In this document: positions 1-11,525 of the stretch, in pieces
How the letters are laid out: every line of letters begins with the position of its first letter
Numbering within the stretch: the stretch's first letter is position 1
NCBI GenBank assembly: GCA_036897485.1
Contig: JAYMTF010000081.1
Span: 1-57,641 of the forward strand
Length of the DNA stretch: 57,641 nt
Direction: 5' to 3'
DNA from: Pelargonium nanum
Lineage: Eukaryota > Streptophyta > Magnoliopsida > Geraniales > Geraniaceae
Program-made: the position numbers and the translations under genes
The notes under the pieces: model-generated
Told to the model about the DNA's origin: nothing
What the model saw: the letters and a program-made list of their open reading frames with translations, nothing else
Database searches by the model: none

Positions 1-282
1 TGGTTTGGCTTAGCCTAAGCCAAAAAAAACTTGGCTTAGATTCCTTTTCCTCTATTATAAATATGGGGTAATTATAGTTTCACCCCTTATGATAAGCTTC
101 CATTTCAGTTGACACTCTGAATTAATTTTTTGAACTATTTACTACTTTGTGGTTTGGAGAGTTCATTCCGTCAATAACACAGTTGACTATAGTATAAAAT
201 AATAGATTTACCCTTATTTTTCAACAAATCCTAACTCACTAACCTGACTTATCCAATCTCATATACTACAAAATCATAGGAT

Positions 283-612
283 TGGCCTTGAAGGCCGGAG
301 ATCTGGAGAAGATAGAGGTCTCTCCATCCATGTGTACCTTCCAGATGAAGTTGCAGAGCGAGTTGATGATGTAGGCATTGCCTTTGAAGTCCACGGCGAC
401 GTCGTTCGCGCTAGCGGAGGAGTCATCAGTCGGGGGAAGGTGGAAAAGGAATAAGCGCTGGCGGAATCGGAGGTCGTAGACTACTAGGGCGTTGAAGGGA
501 GAGAGGGGCTCGAGAGATCTTACAACGGCGAGGAGGCGGCAGTTGACGGTGGAGACGACTTGACCGAGGATGGTGGAGTTGGGAAGGGGAGGTGTCGGAG
601 ACGATGGTTTCG
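283..612 (-). pseudogene. captured fragment of an SMP-30/phosphotriesterase-like gene
   Basis: Reading the minus strand gives about 105 codons without a stop. They include ILGQVVSTVNCRLLAVV, then NALVVYDLRFRQRLFLF, then NDVAVDFKGNAYIINS and FIWKV. This pattern (a start of a beta-propeller with a DVAVD-x-x-GNAY motif) resembles plant proteins annotated as calcium-dependent phosphotriesterase superfamily or NHL-repeat proteins. The fragment covers only the N-terminal part of such a protein, lacks a plausible start codon and ends in unrelated sequence. It lies wholly inside the Pack-MULE-like element and is much more GC-rich than the DNA around it, as expected for a captured exon. The family is recognised from memory of the motif, so the precise parent gene is uncertain. 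Confidence 0.6.
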
Positions 613-725
613 ATGATTTTGATTTGATTTATTTTGATTTTGATTTGGTATGGAGTTGTGGTATGGATTTTTATTTGGCTTATTTTGATTTTGATTTGGA
701 TTTGGTTCATTTTCTATTTGGTTTG
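610..725. repeat. low-complexity GATTTTGATTTG tract
   Basis: Irregular short repeats of GATTTTGATTTG and TTTATTTGG fill this stretch of the element. They produce the long Asn/Gln/Lys-rich open frames on the minus strand, which are not real genes. Confidence 0.7.
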
Positions 726-1073
726 AGATTAGTTTAGTCACAAAGCCGAGTTTATGAATTTTTTGACGAATTTATGAATTTTTCGGCAGGTTCATGAATT
801 TTTCAGCGAGTTTAAGTTGAAGAAGAAGGGTTAAGTCAAGGGCATTTTGGGATTTTCAAAAAAAAAAATTGATCATGTGCTGGGCACATGACCAAACAGT
901 GTCATTTCCCGTCAAATATAATTGACGTAATGAACTCTCCAAACCATAGGGTAATCAATAGTTCGAAAAATTAAATCAATGGTGCCAACTGAAATGGTAG
1001 CTTACCATAAAGGGTGAAACTGTAATAACCCCTATAAATATATAAGAAAAATAGAATATAGGCATATAGCAAT

Positions 1074-1380
1074 AAAAAAATGCTATTTGCCCCAAATTTT
1101 GTACAAAACTTTGTGTACAAAATGACATAACAGCTTATGTGGCAAATATTATTTCTTAATTTTATGGCTCAATATTAAGTTTAAACAAATAATAACCCGA
1201 CACATATGATACCACTACTCTCCCATGAATTTTTGGCGCGAAGCGCGTTGTTTATAACACATATTGTACACTTGGCTAATTTTTATTCGTCCAACTCAAC
1301 ACCAATATATTTGATGTATCATATCTACCTAATTGACACATCACTTTGTACAACAAAATTTTGTAGATATAGCATTACTC
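1074..1380. mobile_element. short TIR element (MULE- or hAT-like) with 9-bp TSD
   Basis: The sequence TATAGCAAT occurs at 1065-1073 and again at 1381-1389 and flanks a 307-bp segment. The segment ends are imperfect inverted repeats: the left contains AATGCTATTTGCC then AAATTTTGTACAAA, and the reverse complement of the right contains AATGCTATATCTAC then AAATTTTGTTGTACAAA. It encodes nothing. A 9-bp duplication favours a Mutator-like MITE; if the first T is chance, the 8-bp duplication would fit hAT. It sits only 33 bp beyond the Pack-MULE-like element and its right end lies 86 bp before the CPP1 start codon, so it now forms part of that gene's promoter or leader. Confidence 0.7.
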
Positions 1381-1466
1381 TATAGCAATATCTGGAAGTG
1401 AACACACGCCAAAACGACAACACTCCGACACTGCCTGAGATTAACCTCCCGTTCGTTCTTCCAAAA

Positions 1467-4400
1467 ATGGCTGCTACCCTATCGGTCCGGCCCAACCGCC
1501 TCGCCGCCGGTTCATCATTCTATCGACCGCCGGTTCACATCTCCTCCGCCTCTTCCTGCACCGCAAAGCCCATCAACAACGAGCCATGGAGGACTCTGGC
1601 GGCGCACTCCCGGCGCACATTAGCAGCCACCGCCAGGGCCGGCTCGCGCGCCGACGACTCGGCGCCGTTCGGGATGTCCGTAGAGAACGCTCTGAAGCTG
1701 CTCGGCGTCTCCGAGAGCGCCTCCTTCGATGAGGTGCTTCGAGCCAGGAATTCGATCGTCGCAAACATTAAGGATGACCAGGAGGCAGTTGCGCAGGTGA
1801 GGTTTGATTGTGCTTTTTCCTTTGAATTGCCTGTGATTTTTAGAGAATTTGGAGGTTTTGAGGTTTTGGGTTTCGTCAGGTCTCTCGTGGGTCTGTGAGT
1901 TGTGATTCGGTTTCTTTTTTAACTGTAAAGTTTGAGTTTTTTACTTCTTAGTTTGGGTATTGAATTGAGCACAGTGTTGTGTCATGTATTGGAGGTTCTG
2001 TAATTGGTGCATTGAGCCGTAAAGGTTTTGGCTTTGGTTAAGCAATTAGTTGGATGTGGGTAAATATCCAGTTTGACTCCACATGGTTCTTTAGAGTCAT
2101 GTGGTGGTTTTAGAGGTTGGTTTTTTATGTGCATTAAGATTTTTTTTTTTTTGAAATTGTGATTGATAAATTTATTATGATTTAAAAGATGAAGTAGAAG
2201 ATAGTGAATTTCGATTGCATTATCATTGACACTGTATAGCTACAAATTTATCAGTGTTTTAGGCCCATCCATCACCAGAAATTTAAAGCTTTGCCGTGGA
2301 ATTTTCACACTATCGTTTCATAGAGATTTATCGAGGCGCAGATCAATTAATATGAAAAAGTTGTGGAATAGTGATCTGAGAAATTGAGACATCTTTACGT
2401 TTACGGTGACATTTCGATGTAGGACTCTTGTTTTGGGACAAAGGGGAATATGATATGTCTCAAATGGTACATTATACTGCAAGTTCTCTTCTTTCTGTTT
2501 TTGGCACAGCTAGGTGAGACAAAAACGATGAATAATTTTAAAAGGCTACTTGACACAGCACCTTCTTGTATTGTGGATTGGTGGAACACAATGTTTTAGG
2601 TTTAGTCTAATACTGTTTCTCATGTTAAGAGTAAAGAGTTAATCAATGCTGAAAGTTCCTTGAACTTAGGTTTTGAATTATTCCAATCATGTCTCTTTTT
2701 AGACTGTTCCTACTTGTTTCTAGGATTTCCACAAGGCCAATTAATAAGTCCTCTTTGATGTAAAGTTGGAATAAAACCTGGATATGACTAGTTGTATCAT
2801 ATTAAGCAAAAGTGACACAAGAGTTATGTGCATATGCTGCATGGAATTATTTCTTTGGTTAACATATGGCGCCTAATCATGTGGCGTTTCATAGAATCCA
2901 TTCTTCTCTGGAAGTTATTTTGTTATAGCACGTCTCTTGATGACAGTATCATTTGAAATTGGCCAATTTAAAACTGTGTTAAGACTGAAAAATTGAACCT
3001 CCATAATTCACCTGTCTAATAGTGTTCACACATTTTGTGTTGTAGCTCTTCTGTGTTGGACCCAACATATATCCAAGGGAGTACCTTTACCTGGTAGGGA
3101 AAAAAGACTTGTACATAATGTTACTCTTTGCTTCAAATGTCATGCTGTGGTTCTTTTATACAATTTAATTTACAAGTTTTTTTCACAGCTAAAAACAGGC
3201 TGTGAAAATGTGTATAAAAAAAAAGGTCTATTCAAAGAACTACTTCACTACTAGTCCTTAGAATAGACAGAATTGAGAAATAACAACGGATTGATATTTT
3301 GCAGACACACACACAGACACATGATGCTCCTCAAGTCTCTGATACCTTCTCCTTAAAATGTTCTCAATCAGATATGTTCAATCTGTTCTCGTAAGTTTTG
3401 CTTGCAATATATTCAAAGAGCTCCTTCTTTATTTCTTATATCTGAGGAAACCGTCTGGTTGCGATGCTGCTGGCAATTGAGAATTGAGACCATCTTATTT
3501 TTACTGTCTTGTATAAAAACTTCTCGCATTATTGCAGTTGCAGATGAAGGCTTTTGATCAGAAAATATTCTTATATTGTTGTTATTGTGTGGACCATTCT
3601 TTATGCTATAAGCTTCTCAAATCTGACCAAGGTGGTGGTGAGAATAAAATGTAGATTGAAACTATGTAAAATTTTGACCCTGAACCACTGACTGTCTGGA
3701 TTCATAGTACATGTTATGATACTCCGATACCAATTATACTGCAGTAAAATAAATTTTGGCATTAATGGGATTCATGTGCTCATGTAAACTTTATTTGGAA
3801 GATTATTCCTGTCAGTTTCAAAGTGTGGCTTGTTTTGAACCACAAACTGGCACTATAAATTTGATATTTATTTATTTGCACAAGAACTTATCATACTTGT
3901 TATATTGCTGCACTTAGACCATATTATCTCTTTGTAATGTGGTTATGTGTATTATAGGTTGAGGCTGCATATGACATGTTACTTATGCGAAGCTTAACTC
4001 AGCGCCAAGCAGGAAAAGTTGTGAATAGTAACATTCGTTATGCTGATGTGAAACCTGTAGATACCTTTGGGATGAGATCGATGCCCCAGTGGATGCGAGC
4101 TAATATTAAGAATCCACCCATTTCAGTTGAAACACCATCAACTAGTGATTTGGGTATTCAAGCAGGTGTATATGGAGCTATGATCGCCTTGACTTATGTC
4201 AATGGAACTTCCGCATCCTCTGGGGTTCCTAATGCCGGAGCTGATGTTCCTGGGCTGATTTTAGCCACTAGCTTTGGAGCTTCCTTGTACTTCCTGACCA
4301 AAAAGAATGTTAAATTAGGTAAGGTGCTGTCTTTTTATCCACTCTCATGATATAGGTATACTTCAGAAGTGTGATATTTCTTGCATATGTAAATTTGAAG

Positions 4401-5084
4401 GAGCATATCATATTTACTTTACAGTGTTAATCTACAAAGTTTTGCTGTTGTAGTCAAACAATTGCATATTAGTAAAATGGAGAGATTGAGGTTCCGTTTT
4501 ATTTTATTTTTTATTTGTTTGGTGTAAGGGGATGGGAAAGTTTTTTCCTTTTTGTTTTCATTTATCAAAGTGATGCGCCCAGAAGTGCCTATTGGCTTAT
4601 TTTGCAATTTTTGTTTGTCCTCTATTGTTTATTGTAAAAGCTTGATTCATTGTGTACTTACTTCCACTTTTCCAAATTGTGCCACTTTCTACATTATAGG
4701 CACAACTTCTATAAGCTAAATCATTCTTTGATCTGATATTATGAAAGTGCTTAATTTAAAAGTTGAATACTTTAAGAATGTGTGGAGTCTTAGACCTCTT
4801 CATATATTTGTTAGGCCGCACCACCTAATAGCTTAGGCTTTTCATACTCTGTCAGTCCTAACAGCTTAGGTAAAAATTGATGAGAGCTGTTGCTGATTTT
4901 TTTTGCAGGAAAAGCCGTTGTAATTACTATAGGTGGGCTTGTGGCTGGTGCAGTAGTCGGGTCAGCAGTCGAGAACTGGTTGCAGGTAGACATCGTTCCA
5001 TTCTTTGGCCTTCACTCTCCCGCAGCTGTAGTGACTGAAGTTATACTCCTTTCTCAATTCCTTGTCTCTCTGTACTTAAGATAG
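1467..5084 (+). CDS. CPP1: CPP1-like chloroplast J-like protein (DUF3353)
   Basis: Three exons, 1467-1796, 3958-4318 and 4909-5084, join in frame to a 288-residue protein. The first about 60 residues are Ser/Arg/Ala-rich and acid-poor, as in a chloroplast transit peptide. Residues about 68-120 form the J-like region (FGMSVENALKLLGVSESASF) and lack a DnaJ HPD motif. Three hydrophobic segments follow, near 175-192, 205-224 and 232-250, with a further one near 269-287. This matches Arabidopsis CPP1/CDF1, which from the literature acts as a holdase for protochlorophyllide oxidoreductase at chloroplast membranes. The upstream in-frame GTG at 1398 is ignored because ATG 1467 begins the transit-like sequence. 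Intron 1 is 2.2 kb. The promoter is invaded by two TIR elements. Confidence 0.92.
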
Positions 5085-6172
5085 TGCCAAATAGAATATT
5101 GTAATTACGACTTTTGTGCAAAGCCTGTAATCATTCATATGCATGATCATACCCGAATTTTTGTAGGTTGTACATCATTGCATATTGTACAAAACTACGA
5201 GTAGTGGGTGTAGTAAACCTTCACTAATAATGAATATTCAATAAGTTCGCATCAAAAATGTGCTAGATTATGTTTCAAGGTAGCTTGAGACTCAGGTCAT
5301 TGGTATTGTTGTCTCATTGTCTGAGTCCTGGTGGTGCCAGCCTGCCAAGAGCAGGTTTGGCAGATGGTCAAGAGTTGATAGTTGATCTGGTTTATGCAAA
5401 TCTTCAAATAGCCCACATACACTTGCTTTTACCATCCAAGCTCTCTAGAGAATAAAGCTATCTTTGGTTTAAAGATACAAACTTGCAAGCTTCAAGACTT
5501 TGAACTGGGAAGATATGTAGTTAATATTCTGTTCCATATCATAATCCACATGGGACAATTTATACAACATATTCTTCAACTTCACAAGAGTAACAGCACA
5601 CATCCAATAAACAATATGAACCAAGCTCTGGATTAAGAGACACTTAAGAGTTCAAAACTACAAGAGCATGAACAAGAAAATGCTGTGGATCTTAGCTGAT
5701 TCCAGTCAGCATTGCATCCATAACCGGCTCTTCATCAGAAAAGCTGCACAAATCTGCTCAAAGCATTCTACACGTTCAACGTTTTCCTTGCACTAAAATT
5801 AGACTTGGTCGATCATAATTTAAGGGTGGAAACAAGCAAGGAACATTTAAGAAAACTTAATCTCCAAGTCATACAATATACAAAGCTGAAGGAGTCAACA
5901 GGAAGAGTAGGGGGAAAAAAAGAATTAATAGAAGGGACACGGGAACTGTCCCCAGAGGATATAACTATAGTAACCGTCACCTTGACGTTCTCTTCTCCAG
6001 TTGTCTTTGTTTTGTCTTTTGGCACAGAAGCTACAGGAAGTATTAGTTCCCAGTTAAGAGTTACAGTGTACATTAAAGAATTGAAGGTCTGCTCCTCTTG
6101 TCTCTTTTGGAAGCTACCCGGTATTCACATGAGAGATTAATACAACAGACAAAAGCATGAGTTATAGCTTCA
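5085..6172. other. convergent 3' flanks of CPP1 and PP2C
   Basis: About 1.1 kb separates the stop codon of CPP1 (+) from that of the PP2C gene (-). It presumably holds both 3' untranslated regions. Small open frames here (for example 5270-5455 and 5805-6140) show no recognisable protein features. Confidence 0.6.
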
Positions 6173-7410
6173 TCAGGTACTACCAGCGTCCGTGGGTGTA
6201 GTACAAGGGGCCAGAGCATTATGAGGTAGGATGATTCCACCTCCTTTCACAGATACAGTAGGGCACTTGACTGAGCTAGCCCTACTCACAAGATTATAGT
6301 CGAGAAACACAACTACCACTGTGATATCATCGTGGAAATGCCGACGAACCCCCCGGTCAATCTTCTTCAAGTCCGAATACCTCATTTCTCTCTTCTTTGC
6401 TGCTTCTTGCAGAGCTGTTTTCACTAGCCTTCTTGCGCTTCCCTACATGAGGATTGGCAGATAAATAAATTTGTGTGCATTTTTACTTTGGAATTTAGTT
6501 TTTCGCCTAACACAGGCATCCACTTTGTATACATTAATCAAGGTTATGAAACAAAATATTCATCAAAAAGAGACAGCAATGGGCAGTAAAAGCTGTGATA
6601 CTCCGCATAGAAATTATTGCATACACGCAGCAGTAAAACAAATGATTATGATAGGTGTGATAGGATTCATAAATTGACAGCATATAGAAAAGGCTGATCA
6701 TGCAATTAACATAGGAAACAAACTAATCTATATTGTAAGCGTTCACTTTCTTAATTCTTTCTTTTCCAAATGTTGACTACTTAAAGAAATTATTCCATTC
6801 CCTAGCCTCTTGCATGTCATGCAAAGAAACAAATTCATCTAGACTAGAGCATCACAAGATGTTATGATAGATACCATGGACAAATCATCTACTATAGTTC
6901 ATTAAATGTAGCTTTTATTTCTTATATCGCCTCCTGTTTTGCAGATGAGTATGTAGTATGTACCTTACAGCAACACTGGAAGTTTGATAGAATAGATACA
7001 TTATTGTTAAATTATGATCTTACAAGCAAAATTAACCCTTGCTTCTACTACAGTTAATAAAACAAGCCGTCAAATGACAACATTGACGGCTGAATCAAGA
7101 GGGAAGATCGCATTGATGATCCATAAGTTCCGTGAAAGCGAGATAAAAATGGCTTCTCTGACTTGAGCATTAGAATGGAAACAGATGTCCAAATACAGAC
7201 TAGGATTTTAAAGAAGGATTTATGCTTGGATGACGACAATGACAATACATCACAAATCAAGATAGTATGGTCCATCGATATTCCATACATTTCATGATAA
7301 CTAACCTTGCCAATACTACATATTTGTAAGAACAAGCTTAAAACTAGTTAACTAGACCTCTTCAGTCTCTAACATAAACAGGTCCTTCAATTAAAGAGTT
7401 TGAAGGCAAT

Positions 7411-7451
<41 letters not shown>

Positions 7452-10400
7452 TAACTCGAGATATTAGTATTGCAATATGTAACTTACGCTGCGTGGATGA
7501 TTTTGAACTATATCAACTGCTTCCTGATTGGTGAGGTGCTCCCACAGCCCATCAGATGCAAATATTACAAATTGATCATGAGGCTGCAGTTGGTGCGCTG
7601 AAATTGATGGTTCTGCACTCAATATTGGCTTTTTGAAAGGCTCACGAAGACGAAACTTGGCGTACAAAGGTTCCCTGTTGAACTCAGCTTTTTTTAAATA
7701 TACATCGCCAATAGATCTAGAAATCTGCAAGGTGAATGTTCTACTGATCAGAGAACAACTCAACACGTAAGATATTATCTAACCGTACTAATATAGAATA
7801 AATAATATTGTTCAAGAGTCAAGACACATTGGAAACAAATTTATTGAGTATCAGTGTATCACACGAGGGAAAGCACAAAAACTAGTGTTCAGTATTTCAT
7901 CTTCAGAGAGTATATAATAACAGTTGCTGAGTTTGCAACATAAGTTCTCATTGCAATTAGAGTGGTAACAACCTTACTGCTTTTTCTATTTGTTACATAA
8001 TAGGCAAATGAAAGTGATGTCACCTTCAGAAAAGATCAGGGATAGACATCCAAACTCTATCAACCATCAGAATTTGTACCATACCTTTAATCCGGTATAC
8101 ATTGGCAGGTGACGGAATGAACTAAGTCGTATGAGTATGGGCAAAAGGTCTCAAGATACAGATTGAATGTTATTTCTGCTCCAGGTCCACAAGGCCCCTT
8201 ATTAGAATTGATTTAATATTAGTTAAGGAACATGATAGATTATTAGGTTAGGCACTGATGATACATTGAAATGGTCTTTATGGACTTAGCTGCTTATAAC
8301 AGATCATCTTTGACCATGGCTTTGAGGGGTCTGTACAGTTGAAATAAAACAAATGAGTAACTGATTTCGAAGGAATTTTAAATTTTACTTACTATGTGGG
8401 TCCAAATCCAGATTCTTTAATACCTTCTGGCCCATAAAAGTCTAGTTTTACCTGGCTTATTCAGTTCGTTGGGAAATGAAAAGGAATTTTGAGAATCTGG
8501 AACTTTGTTCTTTTTTTTTTTTTTTGAAACTTTGAGAATCTAGAACTTAAGTAGAAGAAAAGTCTACGAACAATATTTTTTATATATATATAATGCATGA
8601 AAACCAAGAAGTAGAATAGTATTAATAGAACATGACATAGCTGGACAATGTAACCCACTCATGTGGTGTCCAGAGAGCTCTCCACTCTCAAGTGTGAGGA
8701 AATATCAGGTGAAATGAATATGTCAATTAGATATAGTGGGATCATGCCAAAACTTTAACAATGTGTATCCTAGAGAGTACTCCAGAATCCCAACATTGGT
8801 ATGAGGGCATCACATCCTAAGGGGCACTAATTGTGGCGACATTGAGCTCAAACATTGCAATAAAGCACAGGAACAGCTGGCAGATATATTTATGAAAGCG
8901 TAGTTGCAAACAATGCCCCAGTAATGACATAAAATGCTTGGCATATAGGAAATGTGAATCAAGGAGTATAAGAAAGAAAAACATTTCCAGAATAGATTGG
9001 AAATTACTAAAGCAAAGAGCCACCATCATTCTAGAAGATTAGTTCAAAAATATAATTAATACAGATTTAGTCTTCTAGAATAGTGATGACTCTTCACCAC
9101 AGAACTTTAAAGACTATTCCAAAACCTTGAATATAATGACCAAAGAACATACTGAATCCAAGAAAGTAGTCTATTATGTCTCAAGGGTTTATAGCCCAAA
9201 TTTAAATCCCAGTTCTACGGAACCTTAGTGACTAAAAGCATTTCGTCTACAACCAGTCTTAGTAAGGGGTGTCGTGTTGCAACTAAGGTCCAGTAATGCA
9301 GCTTTCTATGTCAAATAAGTACTGCAAATGTTGCAGAATTCTTGATCAGAAATGATTAGGAATCAATCTATCGTAACAAGTATTATTTCAGACTATGTCT
9401 AAACAACTTTGGTCAATAAGTTGAGTAACTAAAATAGGCCCTCCGTCGGCTTTACTTCAACTAAGGCCTTTGTATTATGTTTATTCAAAGAGTAGCAAAA
9501 TCTTTCAGAGGAGAAAGTAAAGAAAAATACACCATCAGAAATATTATGGTTAAATTAGCCATAAGAAAACAGGAAAGAATCACAGAAGCAAAATATATAC
9601 CTGTATGAGGCCCTTTACACGCCATACATTGTGCTTCAAAACTACAATGTGGGAGTCTTCAGGGTGCATAGAGTGCAACTCCTGTCTTACAGACTCTATA
9701 CTCGCATTGTGCTCTGCTGACAGTTGGACAGACAAAACCTCTCCCGTCGCCTTCACAACTCTTCCCAGGACAGCGCGTGAATCACCGAGATTAGCGATGT
9801 AGAGAGTTCCACCACAGATTACCCCAGCCAGGCAGCATGATCCAACTGCTGCAATTTGTGGTTTCATTGCCCACTGTTTGGTAACAAGAGAGAGAAAACC
9901 CTCTTCTGTTGCTTGGAATGCCTTCCTTATTACATCCACTGACATCGATTGTTGCTCTGAAGTAAATCCTGGAAACAGTTAACACAATGTTAAACAAGGA
10001 AATTCATCCCCACTACAACAAAAAAATGAAATTCACAAATACCAAATCTTTTATAGCATCAATTATTAAATTTTACAATTGTAAAGCGAACACCGTTATA
10101 TTATCTGATTAGAAAATAGTAATACACTTTAAGGAAAGTTTGAATATGTATCCCAATAGAAAATACTGAGTAATATACTATTATCTGTGACACTGTAACC
10201 CAAAGAAATAAAGCAAACACTTCAACTTAGTATTAGTCATAGCTAATTGACTGAATTGATATTCCTTTTATGTAACAACCAATACTTCATAGTTCATAAC
10301 ATTACGTAAGCTCCTAACTTTTTGAACTTCAAGCAACTCAAAATTGCCTTCGTTCAACTACAAAATCAGCTACGTGATTCTGATTCACTATACCAGCAAC

Positions 10401-10815
10401 CATACCAAATAAAAGAAAATCAACACTTGGCAAGAATAAACATGGCAAATGCTGAAATATTGAGTTTTACTGTTACATAAAGCAGAAGTCACTCACTCTT
10501 AAGATGATGAAAGAGGTGTTGGTTGACATAGCGTGACGTCTCAGGCCCTCCATGCCCGTCATAGACACCAACAAAGGTACCATAAGGGCCGGACTCATGC
10601 AAGCTCAAACTGCCGGATTCAAGCTGGCTCTGATCCTCAAGTAAATTATTAGCCTGGACTACAGCCATTGAGAACTCACCATTGCAGTGCTGCCCACTGT
10701 CTTTGTACCATAGGAGCCCGTCTTGGCGACCTCCAGTATCCGAACCCGTGTGAACATATCGATCTGACCTTGGCCGAAAACAGGCCTTCAAAAAGTTCAT
10801 CAACCCAGATAACAT
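6173..10815 (-). CDS. clade D protein phosphatase 2C (PP2C67/SSPP-like)
   Basis: Four exons on the minus strand, 10815-10497, 9968-9601, 7724-7488 and 6442-6173, give 397 residues, normal for the clade. The PP2C metal-binding motifs are all present: DGHGG at 86-90, GDSRA at 168-172, SRSIGD at 231-236, ASDGLW at 285-290 and HDDITV at 345-350. The start [15 protein letters not shown] and the block [13 protein letters not shown] closely resemble Arabidopsis At5g02760 (APD7, also called SSPP) as I recall it. Clade D enzymes dephosphorylate plasma-membrane H+-ATPase and are inhibited by SAUR proteins; SSPP opposes leaf senescence. Which paralogue this is remains an inference. A spliced leader lies upstream. 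Intron 2 (7725-9600) contains retrotransposon remnants and intron 3 (6443-7487) a long TG repeat. Confidence 0.93.
7415..7450. repeat. (TG)18 microsatellite in PP2C intron 3
   Basis: Eighteen uninterrupted TG units, 37 bp from the exon 3 donor site. On the sense strand it is a CA repeat, a known kind of intronic splicing modulator; an effect here is only a possibility. Confidence 0.95.
8797..8910 (+). mobile_element. deleted copia remnant inside PP2C intron 2
   Basis: Around 8834-8908 the plus strand reads [20 protein letters not shown] followed by a stop. This matches the C-terminal end of copia RNase H, whose usual form contains EEQLADIFTKAL. Just upstream, near 8797, TTGGTATGAGGGCATC resembles the initiator-tRNA-Met primer-binding site (TGGTATCAGAGC) that follows a 5' LTR. 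If both readings are right, an internal deletion has joined the leader directly to the pol end. The LTR boundaries are not clear. The element is antisense to the host gene. Confidence 0.5.
9138..9225 (+). mobile_element. possible pol/RNase H scrap in PP2C intron 2
   Basis: The plus strand reads [17 protein letters not shown] and then STEP, vaguely like the (A/V)YYLSR block of gypsy RNase H domains. It is short and degenerate and could be chance. Confidence 0.25.
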
Positions 10816-10959
10816 CCCTCATCTCAACAAAACAACCCTCCAAATTCTCCACATCTAATAAACACTTTGAGAAACCAACTCTGACTCCAGATTCTACAAA
10901 CACCAATTCCCTCTATCTAATATGTCCCCTCCTCAGCTCCACAGCACAATAAATATGCA

Positions 10960-11368
10960 CTGCAAGAAAAACAGCAACAGTACAAGCATAAATTCAATAA
11001 CCCCCAACAGATCAATAAAATGGCAAAAGAAGCCACCTTTTCTGTTATATTCAATCAGAGACTCAATCCCAAAGGTATGAATTATGTTCTACAATCTGAA
11101 ACCCATCTGGGTTTTACAGCTCCAACATATTCACACAAGGGTTTTGGAATTTGGATAGCATAAAAAACAGGAACTGGTCAAAGCCTATTTTTTTCCAAAA
11201 TTTCTCGGGTCAGCAATTCAGAAGACCCACAAGGTCCAACTCTTCACATTGAAAAATCAACCCCCAAAAAAACCCATGAATCAGTACAATTCAACCCCTT
11301 TTCATCTGCAGATAATATAAATCAAAATACCCAAATTAATAAAAAAGAAATAAACACGAGAGGCTCAC
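10960..11368 (-). other. probable 5'UTR intron of the PP2C gene
   Basis: On the minus strand a good donor (TTGCTG/GTGAGC, GT at 11368-11367) and a strong acceptor preceded by a T-rich tract (TGTTTTTCTTGCAG, ending 10960) bracket 409 bp of AT-rich sequence upstream of the start codon. Upstream of it the leader is C/T-rich. Both sites are strong, but splicing is not proved by the sequence. Confidence 0.6.
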
Positions 11369-11525
11369 CAGCAATTTGACTGTTTCCTGAAAGCAACCTA
11401 ACCCAACACAGCACAGCACAAACACAACACTAAGTTCTACAGTTGAAGAAAAGGGAAAGATCTGGAAGGGGCAAAAAGGTCATGTGGGTGTCACGAAAAA
11501 CACTAGATCTGTGGATCCAAGCGAA

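Larger units (their letters stand above)
65..1032. mobile_element. Pack-MULE-like element with 9-bp TSD
   Basis: The two ends are inverted copies of each other. The left arm (65-174) starts GGGGTAATTATAGTTTCACC and the reverse complement of the right arm (922-1032) starts GGGGTTATTACAGTTTCACC. By eye they agree at roughly four of five positions over about 110 bp. The perfect 9-bp duplication TATAAATAT flanks the element at 56-64 and 1033-1041. Long inverted ends plus a 9-bp target duplication are the hallmark of Mutator-like elements. No transposase is encoded. The interior holds a fragment of a host-type gene (283-612, minus strand) and AT-rich filler. A non-autonomous MULE carrying host sequence is by definition a Pack-MULE. 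The boundaries are seen directly; the class is inferred from end structure. Confidence 0.85.

Noticed and set aside
426-741. Minus-strand frames rich in Asn/Gln/Lys and Pro/Ser
   Set aside because: They arise from the GATTTTGATTTG low-complexity tract and from the wrong frame of the captured exon; the real similarity is in another frame.
1398-1466. Upstream extension of CPP1 from a GTG codon
   Set aside because: A GTG start is unlikely in a plant nuclear gene; ATG 1467 begins a transit-peptide-like sequence.
5270-5455. 61-codon frame after CPP1
   Set aside because: Within the probable 3'UTR and without recognisable motifs.
5805-6140. 111-codon plus-strand frame between CPP1 and PP2C
   Set aside because: It lies antisense to the PP2C 3' region and shows no family resemblance.
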